64,000 nucleotides of DNA from Bacillaceae bacterium OF18-1A (GCA_027694045.1 JAQEWB010000008.1:1-64000), one strand, 5' to 3'; counted from the stretch's first letter, positions 47,134 to 56,912 are shown. The notes: a model not told the origin generated them from the sequence alone. Made by a program: numbers and translations.

Positions 47134-47148
47134 ACGCTCTGAGCTTTT
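47117..47148. terminator. leuS: bidirectional terminator at the leuS 3' end
   Basis: Perfect stem AAAAGCTCAGAGC / GCTCTGAGCTTTT, serving leuS on the minus strand and the 49-aa gene on plus. Confidence 0.92.
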
Positions 47149-47159
47149 CTTTTAAATTA

Positions 47160-49568
47160 TTAGTTTGCAACAACGTTAACAAGTTTTCCAGGAACGACAA
47201 TTACTTTACGAACTGTTTTCCCTTCAATTTGGTCTTGAATTGCTTCAAGTGCCAGTTGTTCCATTTCTTCTTTTGATGCGTCTTTACTCATTGTTAGTTT
47301 TGCGCGAACTTTACCCATAACTTGAACAACGATTTCAACTTCATCTTCTACAAGTTTAGACTCATCAAATGTTGGCCAGCTTGCATATGTGATTGTTTCA
47401 TTGTATCCAAGTTTGCTCCATAGCTCTTCCCCGATATGAGGTGCAACTGGTGCAATCATTTTTACGAAACCTTCTACATATTCTTTCGGAAGTGTTTCAG
47501 CTTTGTATGCATCGTTGATGAATACCATCATTTGAGAAATCGCTGTGTTGAAGCGAAGCTCTGCATAGTCTTCCGTTACTTTCTTCACTGTTTGGTGGTA
47601 AGCTTTTTCAAGCTCTTTATTTGGTGCATCCGTAATTTTCTCACTTAATTCACCGTTATCTTGAACGAATAGACGCCATACGCGGTCTAGGAAACGACGA
47701 GCTCCGTCAAGACCATTTTCAGACCAAGCGATTGAAGCATCTAATGGTCCCATGAACATTTCGTATAGACGAAGTGTGTCTGCACCATGGCTTGCTACGA
47801 TATCATCAGGGTTTACAACGTTACCTTTTGATTTACTCATTTTCTCGTTGTTTTCACCTAGAATCATACCTTGGTTGAATAATTGTTGGAACGGCTCTTT
47901 CGTTGGAACTACACCGATATCGTATAATACTTTATGCCAGAAACGAGCATATAGTAAGTGAAGTACAGCGTGCTCCGCTCCGCCGATATAAATATCAACT
48001 GGAAGCCATTGTTTTACTTTTTCAGGATCTACAAGTGCTTCGCTGTTGTTTGGATCGATGTAACGTAGGTAATACCAGCAGCTACCAGCCCATTGTGGCA
48101 TTGTGTTCGTTTCACGACGACCTTTTTTACCAGTTTCAGGGTCAACAACATTTACCCACTCGTCAATGTTAGCAAGTGGTGATTCACCTGTACCTGAAGG
48201 ACGGATGTTTTCTGTTTTCGGAAGAACTAATGGTAATTCCTCTTCTTTCACAGCTGTCGTTGTGCCATCTTCCCAGTGAATTACTGGAATTGGCTCACCC
48301 CAGTAACGTTGACGGCTAAATAACCAGTCACGTAGACGGTACGTTACTTTTTGATTTCCTGCGCTCGTTACTTCAAGCCATTCAATCATTTTCGCGATTG
48401 CTTCTTCTTTATTTAATCCATCAAGGAATGCTGAGTTTACGTGTGCACCATCACCTGTGTACACTTCTTTCGTAATGTCTCCGCCTTTTACAACTTCCTT
48501 CATTGGAAGATTGAATACTGATGCGAATTCATAGTCACGCTCATCATGAGCTGGAACTGCCATAACAGCACCTGTTCCGTAAGTTGCAAGAACGTAATCA
48601 GCGATCCAGATTGGTAATTTCTCACCATTTACTGGGTTAACTGCGTAAGCACCAGTGAATACACCCGTTTTTTCTTTCGCAAGTTCTGTACGCTCTAGGT
48701 CACTCTTCATTTTTACAGCGTTAATGTAAGCTTCTACCGCTTCTTTTTGTTCCACTGTTGTAATTTCTGCAACAAGTGCATGTTCCGGAGCAAGTACACA
48801 GTATGTTGCACCGAATAATGTATCCGGACGCGTTGTGAAAACTGTGAATTTCTCGTCTGTACCGTCGATGTTGAAGTGTACTTCTGCACCTTCAGAACGG
48901 CCGATCCAGTTACGTTGCATATCTTTTAAGCTTTCTGGCCAATCAAGCTCATCTAGATCTTCTAATAGACGATCTCCGTAAGCTGTAATTTTTAACATCC
49001 ACTGTCTCATCGGACGACGCTCAACTGGATGTCCGCCGCGCTCACTCTTACCGTCAATAATTTCTTCGTTTGCAAGTACTGTACCAAGTGCTGGACACCA
49101 GTTTACAGGTACTTCATCAACGTAAGCTAAGCCTTTTTCAAATAGCTTTAAGAAGATCCATTGTGTCCACTTGTAGTAGTTTGGATCTGTTGTATTTACT
49201 TCACGGTCCCAATCGTAAGAGAAACCTAATGATTTAATTTGGTTACGGAACGTATTAATATTATGCTCTGTAAATTCAGCTGGGCTGTTTCCAGTATCAA
49301 GTGCATATTGCTCTGCTGGAAGACCGAACGCATCCCATCCCATTGGATGAAGAACGTTATACCCTTGCATACGCTTCATACGAGATAAAATATCTGTCGC
49401 TGTATAACCTTCTGGATGTCCTACGTGTAAGCCTGCACCTGATGGATATGGGAACATATCTAGTGCATAAAATTTTGGTTTTTCTGTCTCATCTGGCGTA
49501 CGGAATGTTTTATTCTCTTCCCAATACCCTTGCCACTTTTTCTCAATTTCTTGATGATTAAAGCTCAT
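47160..49568 (-). CDS. leuS: leucyl-tRNA synthetase
   Basis: 802-aa class Ia synthetase charging tRNA-Leu. HIGH-type signature HVGH in [17 protein letters not shown] (near 40-55), the CP1 editing domain (about 220-420; [20 protein letters not shown]), KMSKS in [12 protein letters not shown], and a C-terminal anticodon-binding domain ending [22 protein letters not shown] precedes the ATG. Expression is controlled by the upstream T-box leader, so it should rise when tRNA-Leu is uncharged. Confidence 0.98.
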   Translation of the reverse strand: MSFNHQEIEKKWQGYWEENKTFRTPDETEKPKFYALDMFPYPSGAGLHVGHPEGYTATDILSRMKRMQGYNVLHPMGWDAFGLPAEQYALDTGNSPAEFTEHNINTFRNQIKSLGFSYDWDREVNTTDPNYYKWTQWIFLKLFEKGLAYVDEVPVNWCPALGTVLANEEIIDGKSERGGHPVERRPMRQWMLKITAYGDRLLEDLDELDWPESLKDMQRNWIGRSEGAEVHFNIDGTDEKFTVFTTRPDTLFGATYCVLAPEHALVAEITTVEQKEAVEAYINAVKMKSDLERTELAKEKTGVFTGAYAVNPVNGEKLPIWIADYVLATYGTGAVMAVPAHDERDYEFASVFNLPMKEVVKGGDITKEVYTGDGAHVNSAFLDGLNKEEAIAKMIEWLEVTSAGNQKVTYRLRDWLFSRQRYWGEPIPVIHWEDGTTTAVKEEELPLVLPKTENIRPSGTGESPLANIDEWVNVVDPETGKKGRRETNTMPQWAGSCWYYLRYIDPNNSEALVDPEKVKQWLPVDIYIGGAEHAVLHLLYARFWHKVLYDIGVVPTKEPFQQLFNQGMILGENNEKMSKSKGNVVNPDDIVASHGADTLRLYEMFMGPLDASIAWSENGLDGARRFLDRVWRLFVQDNGELSEKITDAPNKELEKAYHQTVKKVTEDYAELRFNTAISQMMVFINDAYKAETLPKEYVEGFVKMIAPVAPHIGEELWSKLGYNETITYASWPTFDESKLVEDEVEIVVQVMGKVRAKLTMSKDASKEEMEQLALEAIQDQIEGKTVRKVIVVPGKLVNVVAN

Positions 49569-49611
49569 GAGATACCCTCCTTGAAATTCTATTTATTTTC
49601 ACCGCCCAAAA

Positions 49612-50005
49612 TACAAAAAACCTCTCATCCCTAGAAAGGGACGAGAGGTTATAGATTCCCGCGGTACCACCCTAAATTAATGTACAAATATACATTCGCT
49701 TAGATCCGTAACGTGGATTAACGGCAATTGCTACTATTAGTTTCACAACTGCAACTCAAAGGCGAGTTCATAACGAAACGTGGATTGACTTGCACCGACC
49801 GTCAACTCTCTAAACCAGCTTCTATTACTACTACTCCTTCTCACTGTTATTACACATATAAGTTAAGTGAACTATCCTTCACCTAGTATCTCTTAAGAGC
49901 TTACTTAAAGCGAGGACTTCTCGGTTACACGTTACTCTTAATAACGAACGAATTCGTCTTAAGACAGCCGAGCCATCTCCTTTGTTCTAAAGGTTGTTTT
50001 ATTTA
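49612..50005 (-). promoter_or_regulatory. leuS: T-box leader of leuS (specifier CUC)
   Basis: On the minus strand the T-box core GGGTGGTACCGCGGG is at 49658-49672. Stem I landmarks precede it: AACAGTGAGAAGGAGTAGTAG, AGAGAGTTGACGGTCGGTGCAA and the specifier loop GAA-CTC-GCCTTTGAG, with CTC (Leu) at 49764-49766. The terminator stem AACCTCTCGTCCC / GGGATGAGAGGTT (49619-49650) ends in TTTTTT. Canonical T-box sequence covers about 49612-49860; the 5' part from about 49861 to 50004 is an additional segment containing hairpins (CTCGG...CCGAG, GTGAA/TTCAC). Confidence 0.93.
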
Positions 50006-50010
50006 AATAT

Positions 50011-50039
50011 ATTCTAAAACATGTTACATGTTCCGTCAA
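50011..50039 (-). promoter_or_regulatory. leuS: leuS sigma-A promoter
   Basis: Minus strand TTGACG (50034-50039), 17-bp spacer, TAGAAT (50011-50016). It begins 1-2 bases before the yttB stop codon end. Confidence 0.85.
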
Positions 50040-50040
50040 A

Positions 50041-51234
50041 CTAAACTGCAATTTTTTCTTCAACTGTTTCTTCTACTTTTACTCGCTTATCATACATGCT
50101 CGCTGCTACAAGCGCTACTACAAGCATTACCATGATTGCTATAAACAATACTTCCATATTGTATAAATCAACAATTGCTCCACCAACGACCGGTCCGAAC
50201 ATTTTCCCTACGGTCGCTGCACTATTTACAACCCCTTGATAAAATCCAAGTTTATCTTTTGGCGCAAGTATATTTGCAATGGTCGGAACTGCTGGCCAAA
50301 CAAATAACTCACCAATTGTTAATGTTACCATCGCAACGAGGAACATCGTAAATTGCTGCGCTTGACTTAACACAATGAATGACGCCGCAAAAATGAAAAT
50401 CCCAATCATAATTTGCTGTTTTAAAGATCGCTTCATCCAGCGAATTAACATACTAACGAGTGGCTGCGCACAAACAATCATTGCTCCGTTTATCGTCCAT
50501 AATAAACTATAGTGACGAAGGCTAATATTCAATTCCTGCATATGTGTTGCAATCGCTCCTTGCCATTGTACATATGTAACCCAGCATAAAGCATATGCTA
50601 CACATACGATAAGAAGTGCTTTGAATCCCGGAGTAAGCGTCCACCCTTTTTTCGTTTCGACTTCTTTTTGCACCTCTTGCTCTTTTTTTTCTTCCATACC
50701 ACGGAATCCGATAAAAGCAATTAAGAAGAAAACAAAGTATAAAATAAAGTTCGCTAAGAAAATATAATCAAAACGATACGATGCAACTAAACCACCACAC
50801 GCTGTTCCGATCGCAATACCAACGTTTTGTCCAACATACATCGCATTGAATGCTCGTCTTCCGCCCTCTGGCCAAACCGTACCAACCATCGCATACATCG
50901 ATGGGAAGACCATTCCAGAACCGAAACCGATTAACGCTAGCCACACAACGTATAAAGGCCAACCGTGGAAGAACACAAGACCTAAAATCGATATGAGTGT
51001 AATCACAATCCCTACTAAAGTTGATTTATAACCGCCCCATTTATCAAATAAAACACCGCCGAGCAAGTTTCCGATTACACCAGTAAGCGAGTTGATCATT
51101 AATACCATTCCGGCCACAGATAAAGATTTTCCTAAGTGATCATGCAAATAAATTGTATTAAAAGGCCATAAAAAAGAAGCACCCGTGACATTAATAATCA
51201 TCCCAGCTACTAATAGCCATACTTTCCTTGGCAT
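50041..51234 (-). CDS. yttB: YttB-like MFS transporter
   Basis: 397-aa 12-helix major facilitator. Motif A-type GGVLFDKWGGYKSTLVG between helices 2 and 3; N-terminal helix MINVTGASFLWPFNTIYLHDH with a charged turn; central cytoplasmic loop KKEQEVQKEVETKKG. Likely an exporter of small molecules; substrate unknown. In B. subtilis yttB also lies beside leuS. The leuS promoter starts right at its 3' end; I see no separate terminator between yttB and leuS, so read-through into the T-box leader is possible. Confidence 0.9.
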   Translation of the reverse strand: MPRKVWLLVAGMIINVTGASFLWPFNTIYLHDHLGKSLSVAGMVLMINSLTGVIGNLLGGVLFDKWGGYKSTLVGIVITLISILGLVFFHGWPLYVVWLALIGFGSGMVFPSMYAMVGTVWPEGGRRAFNAMYVGQNVGIAIGTACGGLVASYRFDYIFLANFILYFVFFLIAFIGFRGMEEKKEQEVQKEVETKKGWTLTPGFKALLIVCVAYALCWVTYVQWQGAIATHMQELNISLRHYSLLWTINGAMIVCAQPLVSMLIRWMKRSLKQQIMIGIFIFAASFIVLSQAQQFTMFLVAMVTLTIGELFVWPAVPTIANILAPKDKLGFYQGVVNSAATVGKMFGPVVGGAIVDLYNMEVLFIAIMVMLVVALVAASMYDKRVKVEETVEEKIAV

Positions 51235-51346
51235 AGTTTCCCCTCCTATTCTATTTTTTCGTTCATCTATAACAGTAAAATTGTAGTCGTTTTTAAATAG
51301 GAAGGCAACTGATTAATAGTTGATGAAATTCAGATAATGGTTTTCT

Positions 51347-51470
51347 GGTAAATGAAATTATATTGATTGCCGCTTGGATTATATCAGCGATTGTTAGAAT
51401 ATATCGGCGCAACCCGAAATATATCAGCGAGTATTAAAATATATCGACTTACCGACAAAAAATGACAACA
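51347..51470 (+). repeat. ATATCG intergenic repeat, copy 5
   Basis: Head GGTAAATGAAATTATATTG, four cores (TATATCAGCGATTG, ATATATCGGCGCAACC, ATATATCAGCGAG, ATATATCGACTT), tail ACTTACCGACAAAAAATGAC. It ends about 11 bp before the khtU terminator. Confidence 0.9.
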
Positions 51471-51480
51471 GTAACAATAT

Positions 51481-51517
51481 ATAAAGAGGCTGTATGAAGT
51501 TCATGCAGCCTCTTTAT
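51481..51517 (-). terminator. khtU: khtU terminator
   Basis: Stem ATAAAGAGGCTG / CAGCCTCTTTAT abutting the khtU stop. Confidence 0.85.
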
Positions 51518-51518
51518 A

Positions 51519-52742
51519 CTATCCAACTTCCTTTTCTCGCTTCGCACGTTCTTTAGCACTCCATTTAAATACCTTATCTAGTAGCGAGTATATTCTCCCA
51601 GACTCTTTCGTTAATAACGGACCTAACGATGCCAATATTAAAACATATAAAGCAGAGAATGGTTTAATCGCTGCCATTAAGCCACCCGCAATGCCGATAT
51701 TCGCAACAATAATGGAGAATTCCCCACGTGATACGAGTGTTAAACCTATATTCGTAGAAACCTTATGGGATAACCCGGCTTTACGTCCCGCAACCATTCC
51801 AGCAGTAAAATTGCCGATTAGAGTAATGAAAACTGCTCCTAATGCCAACCACACTGCTCCTCCAAGCGAAAACGGATCTATACTTAAACCGAAGCTGAAA
51901 AAAAATATGGCTCCAAAAAAATCTCGGAATGGGACGACGAGCTTCTCAATCCGATCACTATGCTCTGTTTCAGAAAAGACGAGTCCTAATAATAACGCTC
52001 CAATTGCCTCAGCAACATGAATCGTTTCTGAAAATCCTGCTACGAAGAATAAAATAGCGAATATTACGATAATAAAAATTTCATTTGACGAAATATCTAA
52101 TATTTTATTTAAGAACGGCGTAGCTTTTCTAGCGATTACAAAGAATAGTAGCATATACCCTACTGCGATTAAAACCGATGTAAGTGCACCTACAAATGAT
52201 GTGGCACCACCGAGTACCAATCCTGAAACGACTGATAAATATACAGCTAAAAAAATATCATCAAACATGATGATTCCTAATATTAATTCAGTCTCTTTAT
52301 TACCAGATCTTCTTAAATCAACAATTACTTTTGCAACAATTGCACTCGATGAAATTGTAATGATTCCAGCAATAATTAACGTCTCTAATAAGGGAAAGCC
52401 CATAACATATCCATAAAGCAAACCTAGTATGAAATTAAGTGATATGTGGACAGTCCCCCCGAAAGCAATTGATTTTCCTGATTTAATTAATTTTTTTATT
52501 GAGAATTCTAAACCTAAATAGAATAGGAGGAATATGACGCCAACACGGCCGAGGAAGGAAATAACTTCTCCGCTTTCAATAAATCTTAAATCGATAAGTC
52601 CTAAATCGGGGGCATGAGGCCCGACTAACATACCAAGTATAATGAGAAACGGAATAATCGAGAACTTTAACTTCGCAGCAAGGATAGCTGCAAAAGCTAC
52701 TAATACTAACGCAGTTCCAACTTCAAAGATTAAAGTATCCAT
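51519..52742 (-). CDS. khtU: K+/H+ antiporter KhtU (CPA2 family)
   Basis: 407-aa CPA2 monovalent cation:proton antiporter with about 12 helices and no C-terminal RCK domain. Segments: FLIILGMLVGPHAPDLGLID, FLGRVGVIFLLFYLGLEFS, GAIFFFSFGLSIDPF and VSRGEFSIIVANIGIAGG. In B. subtilis KhtU with KhtT exports K+ at alkaline pH or in response to methylglyoxal adducts, from memory. It starts three bases after khtT, a tight operon. A third subunit gene, khtS, is not seen. Confidence 0.9.
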   Translation of the reverse strand: MDTLIFEVGTALVLVAFAAILAAKLKFSIIPFLIILGMLVGPHAPDLGLIDLRFIESGEVISFLGRVGVIFLLFYLGLEFSIKKLIKSGKSIAFGGTVHISLNFILGLLYGYVMGFPLLETLIIAGIITISSSAIVAKVIVDLRRSGNKETELILGIIMFDDIFLAVYLSVVSGLVLGGATSFVGALTSVLIAVGYMLLFFVIARKATPFLNKILDISSNEIFIIVIFAILFFVAGFSETIHVAEAIGALLLGLVFSETEHSDRIEKLVVPFRDFFGAIFFFSFGLSIDPFSLGGAVWLALGAVFITLIGNFTAGMVAGRKAGLSHKVSTNIGLTLVSRGEFSIIVANIGIAGGLMAAIKPFSALYVLILASLGPLLTKESGRIYSLLDKVFKWSAKERAKREKEVG

Positions 52743-52745
52743 CGA

Positions 52746-53243
52746 TTATGAATCACCTCCTGATGAAAGCAATTCATTAATAATTCTTTTCACTTCATGT
52801 CTCGCGCCCGATAACACGAGCATATCGCCAGCTTCAATAATAGAGTCTGGACCTGGATTAAAGAATTTCTTCATATTCTTTTTTAAAATAGCAATAATCG
52901 TTACGTTATATGTTTTTCTGACATGCAAGCTACCAATTGTTTTTTGTACGACTGGTGCATGATTCTCCACCTTAAACCATTCAATTGATAATCCTTCAAA
53001 AGCCATCTCAATTGTGTCTAAAGCTTGTGGTCTATATACCATTCCGCCTAATATAGCTGCAATTTGTCTCGCTTCAGAATCACGAAGAGAAATGCTTGAA
53101 ATACTTTCATCATGATCTGCATCAAAATGATACATTTCTCTTCGGCCATCATCATGAATAACGATAACCATTTTTTCATTACCTTTTGTTATAACTTCAA
53201 ATTTACATCCAATGCCCGGTAGTTCACTCTCTCTAATATTCAT
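52746..53243 (-). CDS. khtT: KhtT, regulatory TrkA-C domain subunit
   Basis: 165-aa cytosolic regulator. The N-terminal ~70 residues form the KhtT-type domain (MNIRESELPGIGCKFEVITK), and the C-terminal ~85 residues form an RCK_C/TrkA-C domain with IEWFKVENHAPVVQKTIGSL and PDSIIEAGDMLVLSGARHEV. It gates KhtU, encoded just downstream, by binding a nucleotide ligand. Good ribosome site GGAGGCGGGAA is upstream. Two-gene operon. Confidence 0.9.
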   Translation of the reverse strand: MNIRESELPGIGCKFEVITKGNEKMVIVIHDDGRREMYHFDADHDESISSISLRDSEARQIAAILGGMVYRPQALDTIEMAFEGLSIEWFKVENHAPVVQKTIGSLHVRKTYNVTIIAILKKNMKKFFNPGPDSIIEAGDMLVLSGARHEVKRIINELLSSGGDS

Positions 53244-53277
53244 AATTCCCGCCTCCTAAAGTTTTTAGTTACGGTTT

Positions 53278-53844
53278 TTACAAATCTACATCAATCTCTG
53301 TTTTAAACTCTTCATCTTTTGAAATTCCTAAATACTTAAGTGTCTCTGAAGGTGTCGCGTGATGAAAATGCTTTTGCAATAACGCAATCGCTATACCTCT
53401 TTTGTACGCGTGAAACCCAAACGTTTTTCGCATTGAGTTCGTTCCAATCTTTCCAACAATCCCGACCGCTTCCGCTGCGTTATGGATTACACGATACGCT
53501 TGTTGGCGTGAGATTGAATTTGTCGTTTTATTAGATTGAAATATATAGTTTTCTCTTTTCACATCAATAGATTGTACGTACTCTAAAAGTGCTTCTTTAA
53601 CCTTTGTATTTAAATAAATATCTTGTTTAAACTTTTCATCTTTCACAGGAAGAGAATAAAACTCTTTAACAGTTCCATCTTCATTTAATACCTCTTCAAA
53701 TTTCATACTAAGTAGCTCAGTAATCTTTAATCCTGTGTTAATTCCAATAACAAATAAAAGATAATCTCGCTGCGAGTGCTCTTTTAAATACTTTTTCATA
53801 GCCTCAATTTGGCTTATATCTTTTAATGCCTCTACAACTTCCAT
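53278..53844 (-). CDS. tyrosine recombinase-like protein with altered catalytic residues
   Basis: 188-aa protein matching only the catalytic domain of phage-type integrases; the N-terminal core-binding domain is absent. The first Arg box is INTGLKITELL, with Lys in place of the usual Arg; box II is TNSMRKTFGFHAYKRG, where the usual His before xxR is Asn; HHATPSETLKYLGIS keeps the His and nucleophile Tyr. At least two of the conserved active-site positions are changed, so recombinase activity is doubtful. No att-like repeats or prophage genes surround it; it may be a domesticated DNA-binding protein. Confidence 0.8.
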   Translation of the reverse strand: MEVVEALKDISQIEAMKKYLKEHSQRDYLLFVIGINTGLKITELLSMKFEEVLNEDGTVKEFYSLPVKDEKFKQDIYLNTKVKEALLEYVQSIDVKRENYIFQSNKTTNSISRQQAYRVIHNAAEAVGIVGKIGTNSMRKTFGFHAYKRGIAIALLQKHFHHATPSETLKYLGISKDEEFKTEIDVDL

Positions 53845-54141
53845 ACATGTATTCTCCTCATCTTATGAACGGTAATTTTCTCATCATGTTGTCCATTTTA
53901 CCTTATCACGCTATGAGATTTCCATGTATTATCCATTATTTTTACAATATACTTTTAGGTTTGGAAATTTATAATTGTGCAAATACAGTAGGGGTAGGAA
54001 TACTAAGGGGATACAAGTTCAGCCTCTTTCTACAGATCGGATTCCTCCTTTCATTTTCCAGCTGCTTCTACTTTTATATTATGTTACTTATTTGTATTAT
54101 ATTATATATTTCAGTAACATTAAAGTGTTTTTTCTGAAAAT
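53845..54141. other. intergenic region without a recognised gene
   Basis: About 300 bp, AT-rich. Open frames here are short hydrophobic shadows without ribosome sites. A segment GTAGGGGTAGGAATACTAAGG at about 53986-54006 stands out as purine-rich, but I assign no function. Confidence 0.5.
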
Positions 54142-54175
54142 AATAAAAACCGAGCGATTTCGCTCGGTTTTTATT
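54142..54175 (-). terminator. terminator of the ABC transporter unit
   Basis: Perfect 15-bp stem AATAAAAACCGAGCG / CGCTCGGTTTTTATT, loop ATTT; T-run on both strands. Confidence 0.93.
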
Positions 54176-56030
54176 AATCTTCTTTCGGAAGAACAATTCC
54201 TTTATACAGTTGAACCGTAATGAAGTAGTAAATCGTATAAATAACTATGAAAATTACAATCGGTACCCAAATACGGAAGTACGGATCAATTAAAATAAAT
54301 CCGAAAATATTCATACCAACTAATACGTGAGCAATACCCACAATCGCTGGGAATAAGAATACGAAGAATAATTCTTTATAAATTGATTTCGTTAATAATT
54401 CACGGCGCACACCGATTTTACGAAGCATTTGATAACGTGTAATATCTTTTGATGCACCAGAAAGAATTTTAAACATTAGACAGCTTGCCATCATTGCTAA
54501 GAAAGCAATTCCAAGGAAGAAGCCCATAAAGACTGTCCCACTCGCAACGCCGTAGAACATAGCGTAAGATTGATATTTACTATCTAATCTTTCAGCTGTT
54601 ATATTTTTATATTTATCTAGCTGCAACTCGTCAAGTTTTTTCCATTCTGTTTTGTATGCTACAAAATCATCTGTTTTTCCAATAAACGCTAAGCCTTCCT
54701 TACCCTTTATCCCATCATACATTTTTTGATCTACAATTTTAATTGCATGATCCTCATACATGTAAAATGGTTGGATTGTTCTAAAAGCATCGTCCCATTC
54801 TTCTGGAAGTTCTTTCGCATTCGCATCTTTTTCATTCATTTCTCTAGAAACTGCACCTACTGGTAGTTCCTCTGAAACTTTTTTTGTATTTTCTAAATCC
54901 TTCATGCTCTTCATATTCGCCATATCTTTTACTAAAAGACGGTTTTTCTCTAAATCTTCATTTAAATAATAAACGTATTTATCATCAACTTTGTAACGAT
55001 ATTCATATTTCTCTTTAAATGTAATGCCATCTAAAATTTTCTTTTCTTCAGCTGTAGGATTATGAACAACTGAATCATATATTACTAAACCATCAACCAT
55101 TTTTATAACGTTGTTTTTAAACGCCATACCGCCTGAAATTGCACCAGCTCCAAGAGCAACTAACATCGCTGTTGCAAGTACTTTCGTTAAACTATTAATA
55201 CGGAAGTTTAACTGAGCGAAAGTAAAAGCATTAAGCCCTTTTTCACTACGTTTTTTATTACTTTTTAATTTCTTAATAATAACAGGAAGAAGCGATCCAA
55301 ATAGCATGTAAGTACCAGACGTTGTTGTAACTAATGCAATAAGGACTCCTATCTCTCTTAATGTTTTCATATTCATCATAGCTGCATAGCCAATACCTAA
55401 TAAAATAACCGCAAGGCCTGCAACTACACCTGTCATTTTTCCTTTTACCGCAACACGCTCTGTTTGTGCATCTGCATGTACAAGTTGCAGTACAGAAATA
55501 CGTGATAACTTAATACTGTTCATAATTGCTGATAATACAAATAGTGCAAAGAAGAAGATACAAGTCGCAGTCATAGATGGAAGATAAAATGCTTTATAAC
55601 CTTCTCCTGCAAATTCTAATTGCTTCATTAATAGTTGTCCGATACCTTCTGCAAGCCCCGCACCGACTGCAAGACCAATTGCCAGAGATGCGGCACCTAA
55701 TACAATCGTTTCAATAAACATAAGCAGTGTAACTTTATGCTTTTTTGCTCCTAACATCATATACATACCAAACTCTTTTTGACGAAGAGATAATAAGAAA
55801 GAGTTCGCATATAAAATATAGAAGAACGTTATAATAGCTAATAAAACTGAACCCGCTTGGAAGACAAATCCAATAGAACTAATAGTCGAGTTTGCCTTAA
55901 GAAAAGCTTCATTTAACGCTAACGTTTGAAACATATAAAAAATTGAAATTGACATGACAAGACCGACAAGCAAGACGATATAATCTTTCAACTTACTTTT
56001 CAGCCCTGACATGGAAAGTTTAAATAACAT
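54174..56030 (-). CDS. BceB/FtsX-type ABC transporter permease
   Basis: 618-aa permease. About ten helices: four at the N-terminus around an FtsX domain (SLLSLRQKEFGMYMMLGAKK), more near 190-310, then a large extracellular region of about 170 residues (about 310-480), and three final helices with YQMLRKIGVRRELLTKS. This is the layout of the BceB family, which detoxifies or senses cell-wall-active peptides. The ATPase gene is 16 bp upstream. No two-component system is adjacent, unlike bceRS-bceAB. Substrate unknown. Confidence 0.9.
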   Translation of the reverse strand: MLFKLSMSGLKSKLKDYIVLLVGLVMSISIFYMFQTLALNEAFLKANSTISSIGFVFQAGSVLLAIITFFYILYANSFLLSLRQKEFGMYMMLGAKKHKVTLLMFIETIVLGAASLAIGLAVGAGLAEGIGQLLMKQLEFAGEGYKAFYLPSMTATCIFFFALFVLSAIMNSIKLSRISVLQLVHADAQTERVAVKGKMTGVVAGLAVILLGIGYAAMMNMKTLREIGVLIALVTTTSGTYMLFGSLLPVIIKKLKSNKKRSEKGLNAFTFAQLNFRINSLTKVLATAMLVALGAGAISGGMAFKNNVIKMVDGLVIYDSVVHNPTAEEKKILDGITFKEKYEYRYKVDDKYVYYLNEDLEKNRLLVKDMANMKSMKDLENTKKVSEELPVGAVSREMNEKDANAKELPEEWDDAFRTIQPFYMYEDHAIKIVDQKMYDGIKGKEGLAFIGKTDDFVAYKTEWKKLDELQLDKYKNITAERLDSKYQSYAMFYGVASGTVFMGFFLGIAFLAMMASCLMFKILSGASKDITRYQMLRKIGVRRELLTKSIYKELFFVFLFPAIVGIAHVLVGMNIFGFILIDPYFRIWVPIVIFIVIYTIYYFITVQLYKGIVLPKED

Positions 56031-56046
56031 ACTGGGCCCTCCTTTC

Positions 56047-56808
56047 TTATGCTTTTTGCGTACCTAAATCTGCAAGTACATCTAAAATTTCTTTATAGAA
56101 CTCTTCACGCGTACCACCGCGGTGAATTTCTTTATATAGCTCACCATCTTGAATGAATAAAATACGTTGACAGTAACTTGCACTGTACGGATCATGTGTA
56201 ACCATCATAATAGATACACCTTGTTCTTTATTTAAGTTCGTCATTGCATCAAGTAAACTTGTTGCATTTTTAGAATCAAGTGCTCCTGTTGGCTCGTCCC
56301 CTAAAATAATTGCTGGCTCATGCACTAACGCACGTGCCGCTGCTGAACGTTGTTTCTGTCCACCAGATACTTCAGATGGATATTTTTGAAGAATTTCTGT
56401 AATTCCTAACATACCCGCTACTTTCTCTACTTTCGGTCCAATGTTTCGTGATGAAACACCTTGAAGTGAAAGTGGAAGTGCAATATTTTCATAAATAGAT
56501 AAGTTCTCTAATAAGTTAAAGTCTTGGAAAATGAAGCCTAACTTTTGTGAACGGAAATCTGAAAGCTCACCTTGCTTCATCTTCGTAATATCTGTACCCG
56601 CAATTTCAACAACGCCGCCCGTTGCTTTATCAAGTGTTGAAATTACATTTAACAATGTCGTTTTACCAGAACCAGATGGTCCCATAATTCCAACGAACTC
56701 ACCCTCTTGAATTGAGAATGATACACCTTTTAACGCATGTGATTGGTTCTCACCTTTTTTACCGTACACTTTTTGAACGTTTTTTACGTCTACAACTGGT
56801 TTCGTCAT
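56047..56808 (-). CDS. BceA/MacB-type ABC transporter ATPase
   Basis: 253-aa ATP-binding subunit. Walker A GPSGSGKTT, Q-loop FIFQDFNLLENLS, signature SGGQKQRSAAARAL, Walker B AIILGDEPTGALD and H-loop MVTHD are all intact. Most similar in style to BceA/LolD ATPases that partner FtsX-type permeases; its partner is the downstream 618-aa gene. ATG preceded by AGGAGGATATAT. Operon of two, no regulator included. Confidence 0.95.
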   Translation of the reverse strand: MTKPVVDVKNVQKVYGKKGENQSHALKGVSFSIQEGEFVGIMGPSGSGKTTLLNVISTLDKATGGVVEIAGTDITKMKQGELSDFRSQKLGFIFQDFNLLENLSIYENIALPLSLQGVSSRNIGPKVEKVAGMLGITEILQKYPSEVSGGQKQRSAAARALVHEPAIILGDEPTGALDSKNATSLLDAMTNLNKEQGVSIMMVTHDPYSASYCQRILFIQDGELYKEIHRGGTREEFYKEILDVLADLGTQKA

Positions 56809-56912
56809 ATATATCCTCCTACGCTTGTTTTTCCATTACCTATTTTGCGCTTTTTGGAGAGGAACTGCTATTTGTTAACATTACAATTACCTTACACTTT
56901 TGTAATAAAACA

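Noticed and set aside
53278..53844. Marker of an integrated prophage or genomic island
   Set aside because: The protein lacks key catalytic residues, no phage or transfer genes follow, and no tRNA gene or flanking direct repeat is present.
53826..54137. Plus-strand 103-codon frame in the 53.9-54.1 kb gap
   Set aside because: Starts within the integrase-like gene, has no ribosome site and no recognisable domain; hydrophobicity follows from AT-rich sequence.
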